Assembly (NCBI RefSeq): GCF_003234365.2
Contig: NZ_CP126260.1
Location: 744,001-808,000, forward strand
Origin: Curtobacterium sp. MCJR17_020
GTDB taxonomy: Bacteria > Actinomycetota > Actinomycetes > Actinomycetales > Microbacteriaceae
DNA length: 64,000 nt
Direction of reading: 5' to 3'
Part shown: in pieces, positions 14,788-23,227 of the stretch
Numbering within the stretch: position 1 is the first letter of the stretch
How the letters are laid out: every line of letters begins with the position of its first letter
Notes under the pieces: generated by a model
The model's database searches: none
What the model was told of the DNA's origin: nothing
Seen by the model: only the letters and a program-made list of their open reading frames with translations
Position numbers and translations under genes: made by a program

Positions 14788-15348
14788 TCAGGCGGTCCGG
14801 CGGCGACTGGCCGCCTCGCACGCGCCGTAGACGACGTCGAACTGGCGGTCGACGGCCGGACGGATCCGCTTGGTGCGCGCCGCGCGGACGAGCTGGAAGG
14901 CCACGGGAGCGATCGCCCAGTTGACCAGCCCACCGGCCCCGACGAGGAACACCGTGACCGGGTCGAGCCCGCCGAGCAGGTCGGGGACCGCCACGGTGTC
15001 CTGCATGGCGAACACCGAAGCGGCCAGCAGGACGCTGCCGATCGCGCCGAGCGCGTACGCGACCACCGACGCCGCGGTCGTGCGGGAGCGTTCGAGGGCG
15101 TCGATCGTGGCCAGGGCGGTCTCGGCGTTCTGCTGGAGCTCGGTCAGTTCGACGGAGCGGACGGCACGGTCGCGGCGGAGGCCGAGGGTGCGCCGACGGT
15201 GCAGCGCGCCCGTCCGGTCCGAGCCGTCGGACGTCCAGCCGAAGTTGCGGTAGGTGTCCGCGTACAGGGCGTCCTTGCCGCGCGGGACGTCGACGGTGCA
15301 GTAGTCGTACGTGGTGGCAGCGGGAGCGGCGGTGTTCGTGAGCGTCAT
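14788..15348 (-). CDS. Two-TM membrane protein, paralogue of the downstream gene
   Basis: A 186-residue protein. The N-terminal region carries YADTYRNFGWTSDG, followed by an Arg-rich and helical stretch (TELQQNAETALATIDALERS), two membrane segments (about residues 92-112 and 128-152) and a basic C-terminus. ATG at 15348 has GGAGGAA well placed. It is divergent from the histidine kinase at 15495, and a perfect TACTGCG palindrome lies between them, so this gene, its paralogue and the two-component system are likely regulated together. It may take part in the envelope signal the kinase senses; that is inference. Confidence 0.75.
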   Translation of the reverse strand: MTLTNTAAPAATTYDYCTVDVPRGKDALYADTYRNFGWTSDGSDRTGALHRRRTLGLRRDRAVRSVELTELQQNAETALATIDALERSRTTAASVVAYALGAIGSVLLAASVFAMQDTVAVPDLLGGLDPVTVFLVGAGGLVNWAIAPVAFQLVRAARTKRIRPAVDRQFDVVYGACEAASRRRTA

Positions 15349-15443
15349 GGTGGTTCCTCCGGTCGGTGCCGGATCGTTCCGGCCTGGTGTCGATCGTCCC
15401 GGGGACGGGCCGCAGGCAGGTCCCCGATCGGTGGTACCCCCGA

Positions 15444-15461
15444 CTACTGCGTTCGCAGTAG
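15444..15461. promoter_or_regulatory. Candidate operator, TACTGCG palindrome site 3
   Basis: CTACTGCGTTCGCAGTAG has two perfect 8-base arms. It lies in the divergent gap: 34 bases before the histidine kinase start and about 96 before the membrane-protein start. Its position suggests autoregulation of the two-component system. Confidence 0.65.
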
Positions 15462-15494
15462 CCGGACTGCTGACCCGCACGACAGGATGAGTGC

Positions 15495-16673
15495 ATGCGG
15501 CGACTGCGAGCGATCTGGGGTTCGTGGCGTCCGGACGACCGCTGGGTGTTCCGCGGCACGGCCGTCGTCGTCCTGCTCGCGTGCGCGATCGAGTCGGGCC
15601 GGGTGGTCGCGGCCGATGCCGGCCCAGGGCCCGGCATCGCGGTCGCCGCGACCGTGCTCGCCGTCGTCGCGGCGCCGTGGACACCGTGGACGGCGCTCGG
15701 CCTCGCCACGGTCGCGCCGGTGCTCGGTGGCCTGTCCGGGTGGTCGCCGATCGTGACCTGGAGCTGCGCGGTGCTGCTGCTGTTCGCGGTGTCCTCGCGG
15801 CAGGGGCACCCGGTCCGCGCCGCTGCGATCGTCGCTCCCGGCGTCGTCATCGGCACGCTCCTCGCGCCGGGGGAGGGCGGTGCGGTGCCGACCGCCCTCG
15901 GCGCCCTCATCTCCGTCGTCGCCGCGGCGGCCATCGGCTCGGGGCTGCGGGTGCAGCACCAGTACCGGGCGTCGTTGGAACAGCGCGCCGCCGATGCCGT
16001 CGCCACGCGGGAACTCGAGGCCGAGCGCCGCGTGGCCGAGGAACGCGTCCGGATCGCGCGGGACCTGCACGACGTCATCGGGCACGAGATCGCGGTGGTC
16101 AGCGTGCAGCTCGGGGTCGCCGAGGTCACCCTGCCCGCCGGGGCCGACGAGGCCCGGCGTGCGCTGGATGCCGCCCGGGACGGCGTGCGGAACGTCCTGA
16201 CGGAGACCCAGCACGTCCTGACGGTGCTCCGTTCGGCGTCGAGCAGCGGCGCCGACCTCGACGACCCGACGGCTCCGGCCCCCGGCATCGAGCAGCTCCC
16301 CGGACTCATCGCGTCGTACGAACGGATCGGCCTCGACGTCGATGCCCGACTGGACGACGTCGGCCCGGTCTCCGTGCCGATCGGTGTGACGGTCTACCGG
16401 GTGGTGCAGGAGTCGCTCACCAACGCCCACCGACACGGCGAGGGCCGGACGACCGTCACCCTCGCCCGCGCCGGTGACGACCTGGTGCTCGAGGTCCGCA
16501 ACCCCCGCCGGCGGACCCCGGCGAGCGACCCCGTCGCAGGCCGGAGCAGCGGGCTCGGTCTGGTCGGCATGCGCGAGCGCGTCGCCGCCGTCGGAGGGTC
16601 CGTCCAGGCCGCGGCGGACGGCGTGCTGTTCGTCGTCCGCGTCCGACTGCCCACCGCGAACGGAGCACGATGA
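15495..16673 (+). CDS. NarL/DesK-type sensor histidine kinase
   Basis: A 392-residue membrane kinase. Four to six hydrophobic segments fill residues 20-150. A coiled linker leads to the HisKA_3 phospho-acceptor box IARDLHDVIGHE with His192, then an ATPase domain with N box VVQESLTNAHRHG and G box GLGLVGMRERV. It would autophosphorylate and pass the phosphate to the response regulator whose ATG overlaps its stop (ATGA at 16670). No extracellular domain of size is visible, so it probably senses a signal in or at the membrane, as DesK and LiaS do. Confidence 0.95.
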   Translation: MRRLRAIWGSWRPDDRWVFRGTAVVVLLACAIESGRVVAADAGPGPGIAVAATVLAVVAAPWTPWTALGLATVAPVLGGLSGWSPIVTWSCAVLLLFAVSSRQGHPVRAAAIVAPGVVIGTLLAPGEGGAVPTALGALISVVAAAAIGSGLRVQHQYRASLEQRAADAVATRELEAERRVAEERVRIARDLHDVIGHEIAVVSVQLGVAEVTLPAGADEARRALDAARDGVRNVLTETQHVLTVLRSASSSGADLDDPTAPAPGIEQLPGLIASYERIGLDVDARLDDVGPVSVPIGVTVYRVVQESLTNAHRHGEGRTTVTLARAGDDLVLEVRNPRRRTPASDPVAGRSSGLGLVGMRERVAAVGGSVQAAADGVLFVVRVRLPTANGAR

Positions 16674-17332
16674 CCACACGAGTGGTCCTGGTCGACGACC
16701 AGGACATGATCCGACTGGGGCTCCGTGCGATCCTCGACCGCCAGGACGGCATCGAGGTCGTCGGCGAGGCCGGCGACGGGCTCGCCGCGGTGCAGACGGC
16801 GCTGTCGGTCCCGGCGGACGTCATCATGATGGACATCCGGATGCCGGGCATCGACGGTGTCGAGGCGACCCGACGGATCCGCGCCGAGCGCACCGCCGAG
16901 CAGGTGCGCATCGTCATGCTGACGACCTTCGACCAGGACGAACTCGTCTTCGCGGCGCTGCGTGCCGGGGCGAACGGGTTCCTCAGCAAGGCCGCGGGGC
17001 CCGCAGAGCTCGTCGCGGCGATCGAGGAGGTGGCAGCGGGCGGAGGGGCGCTGTCGGCGGCGGCCGCAGCGGCGCTCATCGGACAGGTCGCCCGCACGCC
17101 GGCGTCCTCCGTCGATCCGGGGATGACCCGGCGCTTCGAGGCCCTCACCGCTCGCGAGCGCGACGTCGTGGTGATGGTCAGCCGAGGTCAGGGCATCGAC
17201 GCCATCAGCGCCGAGCTGTTCCTCTCACCGCTCACGGTCAAGACCCACGTGAACCGGGCCATGGCGAAGGTCGACGCCCGCGACCGGGCCCAACTCGTGG
17301 CGTTCGCGTTCCAGGCCGGCCTGGTCGACTGA
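16670..17332 (+). CDS. LuxR/NarL-family response regulator
   Basis: A 220-residue two-domain regulator. The receiver has the acidic pair at residues 9-10, phospho-acceptor Asp55 in IMMDIRMPG, a Thr in MLTTFD and Lys in FLSKAAG. The C-terminal LuxR helix-turn-helix reads LTARERDVVVMVSRG then LSPLTVKTHVNRAMAKV. Start overlaps the kinase stop, so they are co-translated. A two-fold palindrome such as TACTGCG-NN-CGCAGTA is the kind of site a LuxR-domain dimer binds, and one copy lies before this operon. The last 108 bases overlap the antisense 3' end of the next gene. Confidence 0.95.
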   Translation: MTTRVVLVDDQDMIRLGLRAILDRQDGIEVVGEAGDGLAAVQTALSVPADVIMMDIRMPGIDGVEATRRIRAERTAEQVRIVMLTTFDQDELVFAALRAGANGFLSKAAGPAELVAAIEEVAAGGGALSAAAAAALIGQVARTPASSVDPGMTRRFEALTARERDVVVMVSRGQGIDAISAELFLSPLTVKTHVNRAMAKVDARDRAQLVAFAFQAGLVD

Positions 17333-18067
17333 GGTCGGCGCCGGCCGAACCCTCGCCGGCCGAACCCTCGGCGCCGGCCGAGGCGCCGGCTGAGGCGCCG
17401 TCGCTTCCGGGAACCGTCGCAGCGCCATCGCGAGCCCGATCACCGCAGCCACGCCGCCGAGGAACACCCCGCTCGCACCCGTGGACGCAGCAGCGTCCTC
17501 GGCGCTGCCCGCGAACGAGAGTAGTGCCGACTGGGTCAGCACGAGCAGGACCACCGCGGCGGCGATGTTCACGAGCTTCGTCGCCTCGACGAGTGGTTCC
17601 CCGTCCTTGCGCGCGGTCACCGCACCCCAGACCCCGATCCCCAGCTCCGCGAACGTCGCCGCCGCGATGACGATCGCCACCCACTGGTCGTAGTGCACGG
17701 GGTGCGCCCGCCCGACGAGCATCGGCACGCTGCACCCGACGAACACGACCGACATCGCGGTCACCGCACCCCCGATCCACCGGTGTCCGGCCTGCCGGAA
17801 CCGCATCCGGTCGCCGTTCGCCGCATCGAACGCGAACGACAGCCGGTGCCGACGAACGGCCCAGACCTTCGCGGCCGCGACCCCGAGCGTGAAGACCACG
17901 GTCGCGGCGAGGAACAACGAGGGAGCCGCGCAGAACAGGACGACCTTCCACCCCGCCATCACGAGGCTGCTCGGCACCGACAGCACGGCGAGCACGAGCC
18001 CGCGGCGCGGCCGATCCCGCCACACCGTGACGGCGTACTGCACGGCGACCTTCCTGGTCACCGGCAT
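17225..18067 (-). CDS. Multi-spanning membrane protein with Pro/Arg-rich tail
   Basis: A 280-residue protein with six hydrophobic segments in residues 22-220; family unknown. After the last segment the frame runs through a low-complexity stretch (Pro, Ala, Arg; encoded by CCGGCC-rich tandem repeats at about 17340-17400) and ends inside the response-regulator gene on the opposite strand, overlapping it by 108 bases. The final 35 residues therefore mirror regulator coding sequence and may be accidental read-through after loss of an original stop. Its ATG overlaps the stop of the alcohol dehydrogenase (TGATG), so the two are coupled. Confidence 0.7.
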   Translation of the reverse strand: MPVTRKVAVQYAVTVWRDRPRRGLVLAVLSVPSSLVMAGWKVVLFCAAPSLFLAATVVFTLGVAAAKVWAVRRHRLSFAFDAANGDRMRFRQAGHRWIGGAVTAMSVVFVGCSVPMLVGRAHPVHYDQWVAIVIAAATFAELGIGVWGAVTARKDGEPLVEATKLVNIAAAVVLLVLTQSALLSFAGSAEDAAASTGASGVFLGGVAAVIGLAMALRRFPEATAPQPAPRPAPRVRPARVRPAPTSVDQAGLERERHELGPVAGVDLRHGPVHVGLDRER

Positions 18068-19083
18068 CAGTCGAACGTGACGACGACCTTGTCGGCCGCA
18101 CCGGGGGTCGCAGCCACCCGGAGGGCCTCGAGCACGTCGCTCGCCGGGAAGACGTCGCTGACGATCTGCGCGTACGCCTCGGGGTTCGCGATGATGTGCT
18201 CGGTGACGTCGAAGATCTCGGTCGGGTACCCCATCGCGGTCACGATCGTCGGCTCGACGGCCAGCAGGTCACCGAAGTCGACCTCCACGGGCCGCTTGTG
18301 CACCGCCACGACGCCGATCGTCGCGCGGTGCTTCGCCAGGCGCAGCGCCGTCTGCACGGTGGCCGGCACCCCGGCGGCGTCGAGCCAGACGTCGGTGCCG
18401 GACTTCCCGCCGTGCCCCACGCCGTCCCGTGCTTCGCCGTGCAGGGCTATCAGGCGCTCGTCGAGCGGCTCGTCCGCCGAGTTCACGACGGCATCGGCTC
18501 CGACGAGCAGGGCCTTCTCGAGCCGCGACGCGATCACGTCGACGACGACCACGTGCCCGACGCCGAGCGCCTTGTAGCTGATCACGGCACCCAGCCCGAT
18601 CGGGCCGGCACCGAACACGACGACCGTGTCGCCCGGTTGCGGCGCGGTCCGGTTCACGGCGTGCAGGGCGACCGCCATCGGTTCGTTGAGCGCGGCCACC
18701 TGCCAGGGCAGGTCCTGCGGGACCAGGGCGATGCTGGTGCCGAGCACGGCCTGCTCGACGAGCAGGAACTCGGAGAGCCCGCCGGTGGGGCCGCCGTTGC
18801 CGATGATCCCGCGTGGGTCGCCCATCGGGTTCACCACCACGTGGTCGCCGACGGCGATGCCCTCGACCGCGTCGCCGACGGCGGCCACCTCTCCGGCGAC
18901 CTCGTGCCCGAGGGGCGTGTGCCCCTCACGCGGCGGGATGCCGCCGCGCGCGGCGTAGAAGGCGTCGGAGCCGCAGACTCCGCACGCCTTGACGGCGATC
19001 AGGACGTCGGCGGGGCCGACCTCGGGGACGGGCTCGTCTCGGATCTCGACGGATCCGGGGCCGGTGACGACGACGGTGCGCAT
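18067..19083 (-). CDS. Zinc-type medium-chain alcohol dehydrogenase
   Basis: A 338-residue MDR enzyme. Catalytic zinc ligands are visible as CGVCGSDAF and GHEVAGEV; the nucleotide-binding loop is VVVFGAGPIGLGA. The segment that normally holds the four structural-zinc cysteines instead reads VNPMGDPRGIIGNGGPTGG, with no cysteine, so only the catalytic zinc is expected. This occurs in some polyol and threonine dehydrogenase relatives. ATG at 19083 has GAGGAG. A perfect TACTGCG palindrome is 72-87 bases upstream. It is the first gene of a two-gene unit with the membrane protein at 17225. Substrate unknown, probably a secondary alcohol or polyol. Confidence 0.9.
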   Translation of the reverse strand: MRTVVVTGPGSVEIRDEPVPEVGPADVLIAVKACGVCGSDAFYAARGGIPPREGHTPLGHEVAGEVAAVGDAVEGIAVGDHVVVNPMGDPRGIIGNGGPTGGLSEFLLVEQAVLGTSIALVPQDLPWQVAALNEPMAVALHAVNRTAPQPGDTVVVFGAGPIGLGAVISYKALGVGHVVVVDVIASRLEKALLVGADAVVNSADEPLDERLIALHGEARDGVGHGGKSGTDVWLDAAGVPATVQTALRLAKHRATIGVVAVHKRPVEVDFGDLLAVEPTIVTAMGYPTEIFDVTEHIIANPEAYAQIVSDVFPASDVLEALRVAATPGAADKVVVTFD

Positions 19084-19154
19084 GGTGCTCCTCACGTCAC
19101 GAGCACGGGCGGCTCGGGACGGAACCATCTGACCAAGACGGCGACCCGCGCACG

Positions 19155-19170
19155 TACTGCGATCGCAGTA
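19155..19170. promoter_or_regulatory. Candidate operator, TACTGCG palindrome site 4
   Basis: TACTGCGATCGCAGTA is a perfect 16-bp palindrome 72-87 bases before the alcohol dehydrogenase start. It is the exact consensus of the four sites. Confidence 0.65.
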
Positions 19171-19183
19171 GCGCCGGGTCATC

Positions 19184-19224
19184 GGACGGGAGGCCCGTGG
19201 CGGACCCGCCACGTGCCTCCCGCC
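19184..19224. repeat. GACGGGAGGC-family hairpin, copy 2
   Basis: GGACGGGAGGCCCGTGGCGG pairs with the following CCGCCACGTGCCTCCCGCC. Unlike most copies it lies between divergent genes (alcohol dehydrogenase and serine hydrolase), where no terminator is needed, which favours a mobile or recombination-spread repeat or an insulator. Confidence 0.7.
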
Positions 19225-19278
19225 AGCTGTCCGGTCCCGTTCAGGGCACGCAGTCTGCTGCACGCGAGAGGATGGCGT

Positions 19279-20166
19279 GTGACCACCGCGACCAGCATCC
19301 TCGACGCGATCGTCCGGCACGTCGACGAGACCGGCTTCGGCGCCCACGGCCTGCACGTCCGGACTGCGAACGACGACGTCGCCGAGCACCGCTGGACGCC
19401 CGACGTGCGCGAGGAGATCCACTCCGCAGCCAAGGGCGTCTGCGTCCTCGCCACCGGGATCGCCGCCGACGAGGGCCTGGTGGACGTCGACGAACCGATC
19501 GCCGCATCGCTGGCCGGGTTCGTGTTCGGGGACGGCGTCGACCAGGTCACCCTCCGACACCTGCTCACGATGACGAGCGGGATCGACATGCCCTGGTCGG
19601 CGACCGAGCTGACCGACTGGCCGGACCTGGCGGCCGAGTTCCTGCGACGGCCCTCGCGGGGTCGCGTGTTCCAGTACGCCAACGTCAGCACCTACACCGC
19701 CATGCGCGTGCTCGAGACCCGCGTCGGCGACGTCGGCGCGTTCGTGTCCCGACGGCTGTTCGACCCGCTCGGCATCGAGGACGTGGAGTGGCTGCGCTGC
19801 CCGAACGGGTACGTCGCCGCCGGCGAGGGCCTGGCGCTCCGCACCGAGGAGCTCGCGCGCCTCGGCCGGCTCATCCGCGACGGCGGCGTGGTCGACGGGC
19901 AGCGCATCGTCAGCGCCCGCTGGTGCGAAGCGATGCACGCCGACTGGGTCGAGCGTGAGGGGACCGGACCCGGCTACCACCGCTACGCGATGGCCGGCTG
20001 GGGCGGTCCGGGGCAGCTGTGGCGGCTGCACGGCGCGTACGGGCAGATGCTGCTGTTCGACGACCACCCCGACGGCGACACCGTGGTCACGATCACCGCC
20101 GACGACCACTTCGGCGCCGACGCGATGGCCGCGTTCGTCGCCGAGGAGCTCGCCCGCCAGCGGTAG
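19279..20166 (+). CDS. Serine hydrolase, class C beta-lactamase/transpeptidase fold
   Basis: A 295-residue protein of the beta-lactamase (class C, EstB-like) family. The SxxK motif is SAAKG, the YxN motif is YANVS, and the third motif is HGAYGQ. There is no signal peptide, so it is probably a cytosolic esterase or peptidase and not a true beta-lactamase. The GTG start at 19279 gives a natural N-terminus. Its stop is nine bases before the nucleosidase gene, so the two probably share a transcript, though no functional link is obvious. Confidence 0.88.
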   Translation: MTTATSILDAIVRHVDETGFGAHGLHVRTANDDVAEHRWTPDVREEIHSAAKGVCVLATGIAADEGLVDVDEPIAASLAGFVFGDGVDQVTLRHLLTMTSGIDMPWSATELTDWPDLAAEFLRRPSRGRVFQYANVSTYTAMRVLETRVGDVGAFVSRRLFDPLGIEDVEWLRCPNGYVAAGEGLALRTEELARLGRLIRDGGVVDGQRIVSARWCEAMHADWVEREGTGPGYHRYAMAGWGGPGQLWRLHGAYGQMLLFDDHPDGDTVVTITADDHFGADAMAAFVAEELARQR

Positions 20167-20175
20167 GATCGATCA

Positions 20176-20886
20176 GTGCAGGAACAGGCGCCCGTCGCGA
20201 TCATCATCGCGGCCATGAGCGAAGAGGTCTCCGCCTTCGCCGACCTGTTCGGCGGGGTCCCGATCCTCGACGGCCCCGTCGGCGGCCACGACCCGCACCA
20301 GCTGCTCGACATCGGCGGCGCCACCGTCGCCGTCCGCCGCAGCGGCATCGGCTTCACGAACGCGACGGCCGCCGTGGCACACGGCTTCCACGACTTCGGA
20401 CCCGGCATCCCCGTGATCAGCGTCGGGACCGCCGGCGGCCTCATGCACGGCATCGCGATCGGGGACGTGATCGTCGGCGACCGGTACGTCAACCTCAACG
20501 CGGACGCCACCGCGTTCGGCTACGCCCTCGGCCAGGTCCCCGGCATGCCGACCGGGTACGCCCCGGACGCTCGACTGGTCGAGCTGGCGATGGCCGCCGA
20601 CATCGCCTGGCCGCTGCGCTCGGCGACGATCGGCTCGAGCGAGGTCTTCGTCACCGAGGGGCGCGCCCGGACGCTCCGCGACGCCTTCCCCGAGGTGGCC
20701 GCGGTCGACATGGAGTCGGCCGCCATCGCCCAGTTCGCCCACGTGCACGACATGCCGTTCGTGTCGGTCCGCTGCATCAGCGACCTCTGCGCCCCCGACG
20801 GTGCCGAGTTCCGCGAGCACCTGGACGACGCCGCGGCGCGCGCTGCCCGCGTGGTCCACGACCTGGTGCGCGGCCTGCGTCCCTGA
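20176..20886 (+). CDS. mtnN: 5'-methylthioadenosine/S-adenosylhomocysteine nucleosidase
   Basis: A 236-residue nucleoside phosphorylase-fold enzyme that cleaves adenine from MTA, SAH and 5'-deoxyadenosine, recycling products of SAM use. It begins IIIAAMSEEVSAF with the conserved Glu, has the GTAGGL loop, the substrate-binding VDMESAA with its Glu, and the catalytic Asp in RCISDLC. Length fits the family. GTG start, nine bases after the serine hydrolase. A hairpin 17 bases after the stop probably ends the transcript. Confidence 0.93.
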   Translation: MQEQAPVAIIIAAMSEEVSAFADLFGGVPILDGPVGGHDPHQLLDIGGATVAVRRSGIGFTNATAAVAHGFHDFGPGIPVISVGTAGGLMHGIAIGDVIVGDRYVNLNADATAFGYALGQVPGMPTGYAPDARLVELAMAADIAWPLRSATIGSSEVFVTEGRARTLRDAFPEVAAVDMESAAIAQFAHVHDMPFVSVRCISDLCAPDGAEFREHLDDAAARAARVVHDLVRGLRP

Positions 20887-20902
20887 GACCCGGCCCGCCG
20901 TC

Positions 20903-20944
20903 GGACGGGAGGCGCGGTGCGGGCCCGCCCCGTGCCTCCCGTCC
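20903..20944. terminator. GACGGGAGGC-family hairpin, copy 3
   Basis: GGACGGGAGGCGCGG and CCGTGCCTCCCGTCC form the arms. It begins 17 bases after the mtnN stop and separates it from the kup promoter. Confidence 0.75.
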
Positions 20945-21068
20945 GCCCTGCGCGCACGTCGAGAGCCGCGGTGCGCACGCATGTGCGCCACCTGCGAGCG
21001 CATCCCACGCACGGTGCGATGATGAGCGGCGGCCGTCGCCCGGACGGCCGGAGACGGAAGTGCCGAGC

Positions 21069-23054
21069 GTGACCGAGACCCGCTCCGAGACCCCGACGGA
21101 ACCGTCGAAGCCGACGGACCACACCACCCCCACGGCCGAGGCCACCGACGACGGTGGCCACGGCCCGCGCAAGGGCGTCGCCGTCCTGGCGCTCGCCGCA
21201 CTCGGTGTCGTGTTCGGCGACATCGGGACGAGTCCGCTCTACGCCCTGCGCACCGTGTTCACGATCGACGACGGCCTGGTGAAGGCGAACCAGGAAGACG
21301 TCTACGGCGTCATCTCGATGATGTTCTGGAGCATCACGATCATCGTCTCGATCAAGTACGTCCTGATCCTGATGCGCGCCGACAACGACGGCGAGGGCGG
21401 GGTGATGGCGCTCGCCGCCCTGGCCCGCCGGCTCTACGCGAAGCGTCGCGGTGGTGCGGTGATCTTCCTGGTGATCGGCATCGTCGGCGTCTCGCTCTTC
21501 TACGGCGACTCCGTGATCACCCCGGCCGTGTCGGTGCTGTCCGCGGTCGAGGGGCTCGGTACCGCGGCGCCGTCCGTGGAGCACCTGATCGTGCCGATCG
21601 CCGCGGTCATCCTGGTCGTGCTGTTCGCGGTGCAGCGCTTCGGCACCGGCAAGGTCGGCAACCTGTTCGGCCCCGTGATGCTGCTCTGGTTCGTCGTGAT
21701 CGCCGCCGCCGGCGTCCCGCACATCCTCGAGCACCCGGGCGTCCTGCAGGGGCTCTCGCCGACGTGGGCGATCTCGTTCGCCTTCGCGCACCCGTACATC
21801 ACGTTCGTGGCGATGGGGGCGGTGGTGCTCGTCATCACCGGTGCCGAGGCGCTCTACGCCGACATGGGGCACTTCGGACGGTCGCCGATCCTGAAGGCCT
21901 GGTTCTTCGTGGTGTTCCCGGCGCTCGTCCTCAACTACCTCGGGCAGGCGTCGCTGGTGCTGCGCGACCCGTCGGCGGCGAAGGACCCGTTCTTCCTGCT
22001 GTTCCCGGACGCGTTGCGACTGCCCGTGGTGGTGCTCGCGACGCTCGCGACGGTGATCGCGAGCCAGGCCGTCATCTCCGGGGCGTTCTCGCTCACCCGG
22101 CAGGCGGTCCAGCTCGGGCTGCTGCCGCCGCTCACGATCCGGCAGACCTCGCGGCGGGAGAGCGGGCAGATCTACCTGCCCGCGGTGAACCTGCTGCTGT
22201 TCATCGGCGTGCTCGCGATCATGCTCGCGTTCCGGTCGTCGGCGAACCTGGCCACCGCGTACGGGGTGTCCGTCACCGGAGCCCTGGTCGTCGACACACT
22301 CCTGCTCCTGCTCGTCGTCCGCCCGCTGTGGAAGTGGGCGACCTGGAAGCTCGTGGTCGCGGCGGTGGCGTTCGGCGGCCTCGAACTGACCTTCCTCGCC
22401 GGCAACCTGTCGAAGATCATCCACGGCGGTTGGGTGCCGCTCCTCATCGCCCTGGCCGTGATCACGGTGATGACGACGTGGCGCCGTGGCCGTGCGCTCG
22501 TGCAGGAGGAACGCAAGGAGCGTGAAGGGTCGCTCGCCGACTTCATCGACCGCATCAACCACGAGCACATCCCGCGGGTGCCCGGGGTGGCGGTCTTCCC
22601 GCACCCGAACAAGGAGACCACGCCGCTGGCGCTCCGGGCCAACGTCGAGCACAACCACGTCGTGCACCGGACCGTCCTGATCGTCTCGGTGCTCACCGCC
22701 AACGTGCCGCACGTCCCGCACGCGAAGGCGTTCTTCCGTGACGACCTCGGCTACGAGGACGACGGCATCGACCACATCACGGTGAAGTTCGGGTTCTCGG
22801 ACGACCAGGACCTGCCGAAGGCCCTGCACGCCGCCTGCCTGGCCGAGGTCCTGGACATCGACCCGGAGGAAGTGCTCCGGGCGTCCTACTTCATCTCCCG
22901 CGGAGCCCTCCGTCCGATGCCCGGCAACCGGGGGATGGTGGCCTGGCGGAAGAAGCTCTTCGTCGGCCTCGCGCACAACGCCGCCGACCCCGCGGCACGC
23001 TTCGGTCTCCCCGCACAGCGCACCGTGACGATGGGCAGCGACGTCGAGATCTGA
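21069..23054 (+). CDS. kup: Kup-family potassium uptake protein
   Basis: A 661-residue proton-coupled potassium importer. Twelve hydrophobic segments begin with GVVFGDIGTSPLYALRTVF, the diagnostic KUP/HAK motif, and include the conserved GGVMALAAL and YADMGHFG stretches. The C-terminal cytosolic domain (about residues 470-661) is present in full. Start is ambiguous: GTG 21069 or in-frame GTG 21060; the latter has GGAG at ideal distance and would add three residues. An Asp/Thr-rich hydrophilic N-terminus of about 35 residues precedes the first helix. No c-di-AMP riboswitch was recognised upstream. Confidence 0.95.
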   Translation: MTETRSETPTEPSKPTDHTTPTAEATDDGGHGPRKGVAVLALAALGVVFGDIGTSPLYALRTVFTIDDGLVKANQEDVYGVISMMFWSITIIVSIKYVLILMRADNDGEGGVMALAALARRLYAKRRGGAVIFLVIGIVGVSLFYGDSVITPAVSVLSAVEGLGTAAPSVEHLIVPIAAVILVVLFAVQRFGTGKVGNLFGPVMLLWFVVIAAAGVPHILEHPGVLQGLSPTWAISFAFAHPYITFVAMGAVVLVITGAEALYADMGHFGRSPILKAWFFVVFPALVLNYLGQASLVLRDPSAAKDPFFLLFPDALRLPVVVLATLATVIASQAVISGAFSLTRQAVQLGLLPPLTIRQTSRRESGQIYLPAVNLLLFIGVLAIMLAFRSSANLATAYGVSVTGALVVDTLLLLLVVRPLWKWATWKLVVAAVAFGGLELTFLAGNLSKIIHGGWVPLLIALAVITVMTTWRRGRALVQEERKEREGSLADFIDRINHEHIPRVPGVAVFPHPNKETTPLALRANVEHNHVVHRTVLIVSVLTANVPHVPHAKAFFRDDLGYEDDGIDHITVKFGFSDDQDLPKALHAACLAEVLDIDPEEVLRASYFISRGALRPMPGNRGMVAWRKKLFVGLAHNAADPAARFGLPAQRTVTMGSDVEI

Positions 23055-23227
23055 CCGCGTCGTGCACCGGCGTTCTGCATCCGCATCCGCATCCGCAGAG
23101 CGCAGGCCCCCGTTCGGGGGTGATGGTCTTGTGCACCCGTTCAGGGTTACGCTCATCGGAACCACACCACAGCTGCAGGCAGCATCACCAACTGCCGGAC
23201 CAGCACCAGGATCAGGAGCGAAGCCAC

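Noticed and set aside
18067..20109. 680-residue alcohol dehydrogenase with an N-terminal extra domain
   Set aside because: The extra part is antisense to the serine hydrolase and includes the operator and hairpin region; ATG at 19083 starts the enzyme fold.
20520..23165. 881-residue minus-strand frame opposite kup
   Set aside because: Rich in Arg/Glu/His repeats with no motif; the plus strand is a clear Kup transporter.
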